Part shown: piece by piece, positions 5,233-7,015 of the stretch | How the letters are laid out: each line of letters starts with the position of its first letter | Numbering within the stretch: position 1 is the stretch's first letter | Assembly: GCA_016866375.1 (NCBI GenBank) | Contig: VGMK01000106.1 | Span: forward strand, 1 to 7,015 | From: Bacteroidota bacterium | GTDB lineage: Bacteria > Bacteroidota > Bacteroidia > Flavobacteriales_D > Crocinitomicaceae | Direction of reading: 5' to 3' | Length of the DNA stretch: 7,015 bases | The notes under the pieces: model-generated | Database searches by the model: none | What the model saw: the letters and a program-made list of their open reading frames with translations, nothing else | What the model was told of the DNA's origin: nothing | Program-made: the position numbers and the translations under genes

Positions 5233-7015
5233 ATGCCAAAAGATTTATCCATTAAATCCGTTCTGATTATTGGAAGCGGGCCGATTGTAATTGGTCAGGC
5301 TTGCGAGTTTGATTATTCGGGTTCTCAGGCAGCGAGGTCATTGCGCGAAGAGGGAATTGAAGTAACCTTGATAAACTCCAATCCAGCAACGATCATGACA
5401 GATAGTGTGGTAGCAGACAACATTTACTTGCAACCATTGGAGCCTGAAAGTATCGTCGAAATTTTAAAGAATCATAAAATTGATGCGGTTTTACCAACGA
5501 TGGGAGGACAAACAGCATTGAATTTGTGCATTAAGTGTGACGAGATGGGTATTTGGGAGGAAAATAATGTTCGTATTATTGGGGTTGACATAAACGCCAT
5601 TGAAATTACGGAAAATCGAGAAGCATTTCGTGATTTGATGATGGAAATTGGTGTGCCTATGGCGCCACAAAAAACGGCAAAATCATTTTTGGAAGGAAAA
5701 GAAATCGCTCAAGAATTTGGTTTTCCACTTTGTATACGTCCGTCATACACACTTGGAGGTTCTGGTGCATCCATTTTATATGAACCCAAAGAATTCGATA
5801 ATCTATTGGAAAGAGGTTTACAATTATCACCTATTCATGAGGTAATGATTGACAAAGCCTTAATTGGTTGGAAAGAATACGAGTTGGAATTGCTTCGAGA
5901 CGCGAATGACAACGTTGTAATCATCTGTTCAATTGAGAATTTCGATCCAATGGGAATTCATACGGGTGATTCAATTACTGTGGCACCAGCAATGACCTTA
6001 TCCGACACAACTTTCCAAAAAATGCGGGATATGGCCATCAAAATGATGCGTTCTATCGGGAATTTCGCAGGAGGATGTAACGTACAATTTGCAGTTTCCC
6101 CAGATGAAAAGGAGGACATTATTACCATTGAAATTAATCCGCGCGTTTCTCGCTCGTCGGCATTAGCATCAAAAGCTACAGGATATCCGATTGCGAAAAT
6201 TGCATCCAAATTAGCAATTGGCTATCACCTAGATGAACTGAATAACCAAATTACAAAAACTACCTCGGCGCTTTTTGAACCTACCTTGGATTATGTAATT
6301 GTGAAAATTCCACGTTGGAACTTCAATAAATTCCCGGGTACAAATCGCAAACTAGGTTTGCAGATGAAGTCGGTGGGAGAGGTTATGGGGATTGGTCGGT
6401 CTTTTCAAGAAGCACTTCAAAAAGCTTGTCAGTCCTTAGAAATCAATCGAAATGGACTTGGGGCAGATGGACGTGAATTGACCAACCAAAACGAAATACT
6501 ACATTCATTAAGTCACCCGAGTTGGAACCGACTTTTCCATATTTACGACGCCATAAAACTTGGAATTCCATTCAAAACAATCGTTGAGAAAACAAAGATT
6601 GATATTTGGTTTCTCAAACAAATTGAAGACCTTATCAAATTGGAGCGTAAGATTGAGAAACATCACATAGAAAACTTACCAAAAGAATTATTCTTTGAAG
6701 CAAAACAAAAAGGCTATGCCGATCGTCAGATTGCTCATTTACTGAGGTGTTTGGAATCTGAAGTTCACAAAAAAAGAATGGAATTCAGAATTGAGCGGGT
6801 TTATAAGCTCGTTGATACATGTGCGGCAGAATTTGAAGCTCAAACGCCTTACTACTACTCCACATTTGAATGCGAAAACGAAAGTATTGTTTCAGATAAA
6901 AAGAAAATAGTTGTTTTAGGTTCAGGTCCAAATAGAATCGGACAAGGAATTGAGTTTGATTATTCTTGTGTTCACGGTGTTTTGGCAGCAAAGGAATGTG
7001 GTTTTGAAACCATCA
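5233..7015 (+). CDS. carB: Carbamoyl-phosphate synthase large subunit, N-terminal 594 residues (3' end outside window)
   Basis: CarB makes carbamoyl phosphate from bicarbonate, two ATP and ammonia channelled from the glutaminase subunit CarA, feeding pyrimidine and arginine synthesis in the cytoplasm. The first synthetase half (carboxyphosphate) is complete: SVLIIGSGPIVIGQACEFDY (9-28), NREAF with R129, CIRPSYTLGGSG with R169 (167-178), and the metal-binding stretch EINPRVSRSS (300-309; E300 and N302 match E. coli E299 and N301). The oligomerisation domain occupies ~404-555. A second synthetase half opens at 557 with KKIVVLGSGPNRIGQGIEFDY, repeating the first half's opening as expected from the internal duplication, and the window ends 38 residues later. 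The frame is open from ATG 5233 to the window edge. ATG 5233 (MPKDLS) is favoured because an in-frame TAA lies at 5218-5220 and the start fits family members. carA is not upstream; carB seems to have its own promoter. Confidence 0.97.
   Translation, partial: MPKDLSIKSVLIIGSGPIVIGQACEFDYSGSQAARSLREEGIEVTLINSNPATIMTDSVVADNIYLQPLEPESIVEILKNHKIDAVLPTMGGQTALNLCIKCDEMGIWEENNVRIIGVDINAIEITENREAFRDLMMEIGVPMAPQKTAKSFLEGKEIAQEFGFPLCIRPSYTLGGSGASILYEPKEFDNLLERGLQLSPIHEVMIDKALIGWKEYELELLRDANDNVVIICSIENFDPMGIHTGDSITVAPAMTLSDTTFQKMRDMAIKMMRSIGNFAGGCNVQFAVSPDEKEDIITIEINPRVSRSSALASKATGYPIAKIASKLAIGYHLDELNNQITKTTSALFEPTLDYVIVKIPRWNFNKFPGTNRKLGLQMKSVGEVMGIGRSFQEALQKACQSLEINRNGLGADGRELTNQNEILHSLSHPSWNRLFHIYDAIKLGIPFKTIVEKTKIDIWFLKQIEDLIKLERKIEKHHIENLPKELFFEAKQKGYADRQIAHLLRCLESEVHKKRMEFRIERVYKLVDTCAAEFEAQTPYYYSTFECENESIVSDKKKIVVLGSGPNRIGQGIEFDYSCVHGVLAAKECGFETI

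Noticed and set aside
5648..5845. 65-codon + strand frame inside carB
   Set aside because: It is out of frame within a strongly conserved part of carB (ATP-binding R169 region) and matches nothing.
5958..6991. Antisense frames opposite carB
   Set aside because: Short shadows of the conserved CarB coding sequence without independent support.
1..7015. CRISPR arrays, tRNA or rRNA genes, insertion sequences, toxin-antitoxin or phage defence genes
   Set aside because: I found no spaced direct repeats, no RNA gene folds, no transposase or terminal repeats and no defence-type proteins on either strand.

Overview
The window reads as chromosomal DNA of a Bacteroidota member, most likely a flavobacterium-like marine or freshwater organism (Flavobacteriales, possibly Crocinitomicaceae-like; the rank below phylum is inference). 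The reasons are two proteins ending in type IX secretion (T9SS) sorting domains, an Ig-like domain of the kind common in Bacteroidota gliding and surface proteins, a DnaK with the FDFGGGTHDVS form of the phosphate-binding motif, AT-rich DNA, start codons preceded by A-rich leaders rather than strong Shine-Dalgarno sites, and a TAnnTTTG-type promoter element.

All supported genes lie on the + strand. Left part (1-2737): the 3' end of a large secreted protein with an Ig-like domain and a T9SS type A sorting domain; directly abutting it (stop/start TAAATG), a complete secreted seven-bladed propeller protein with its own, more degenerate, C-terminal sorting-like domain; then, 35 bases later, a GT2-like glycosyltransferase. 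An intrinsic terminator hairpin lies inside the signal-peptide codons of the propeller gene.

Middle (2738-4958): a 265-base non-coding stretch holding three TGTCA boxes and a sigma-54-like -24/-12 element, followed by a full-length dnaK and a clean intrinsic terminator.

Right part (4959-7015): about 270 bases of leader and intergenic DNA, with a perfect TAnnTTTG element and a 10-bp inverted repeat enclosing a smaller hairpin and a seven-codon mini-ORF, leading into carB (carbamoyl-phosphate synthase large subunit). carB runs off the window 38 residues into its second ATP-grasp half.

The genes do not form one pathway: surface/secreted proteins, a chaperone and a pyrimidine/arginine biosynthesis enzyme sit side by side as separate transcription units. 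I do not see a new multi-gene system. The points most worth a second look are regulatory: the terminator inside a signal-peptide coding region, the dnaK upstream region and the structured carB leader.
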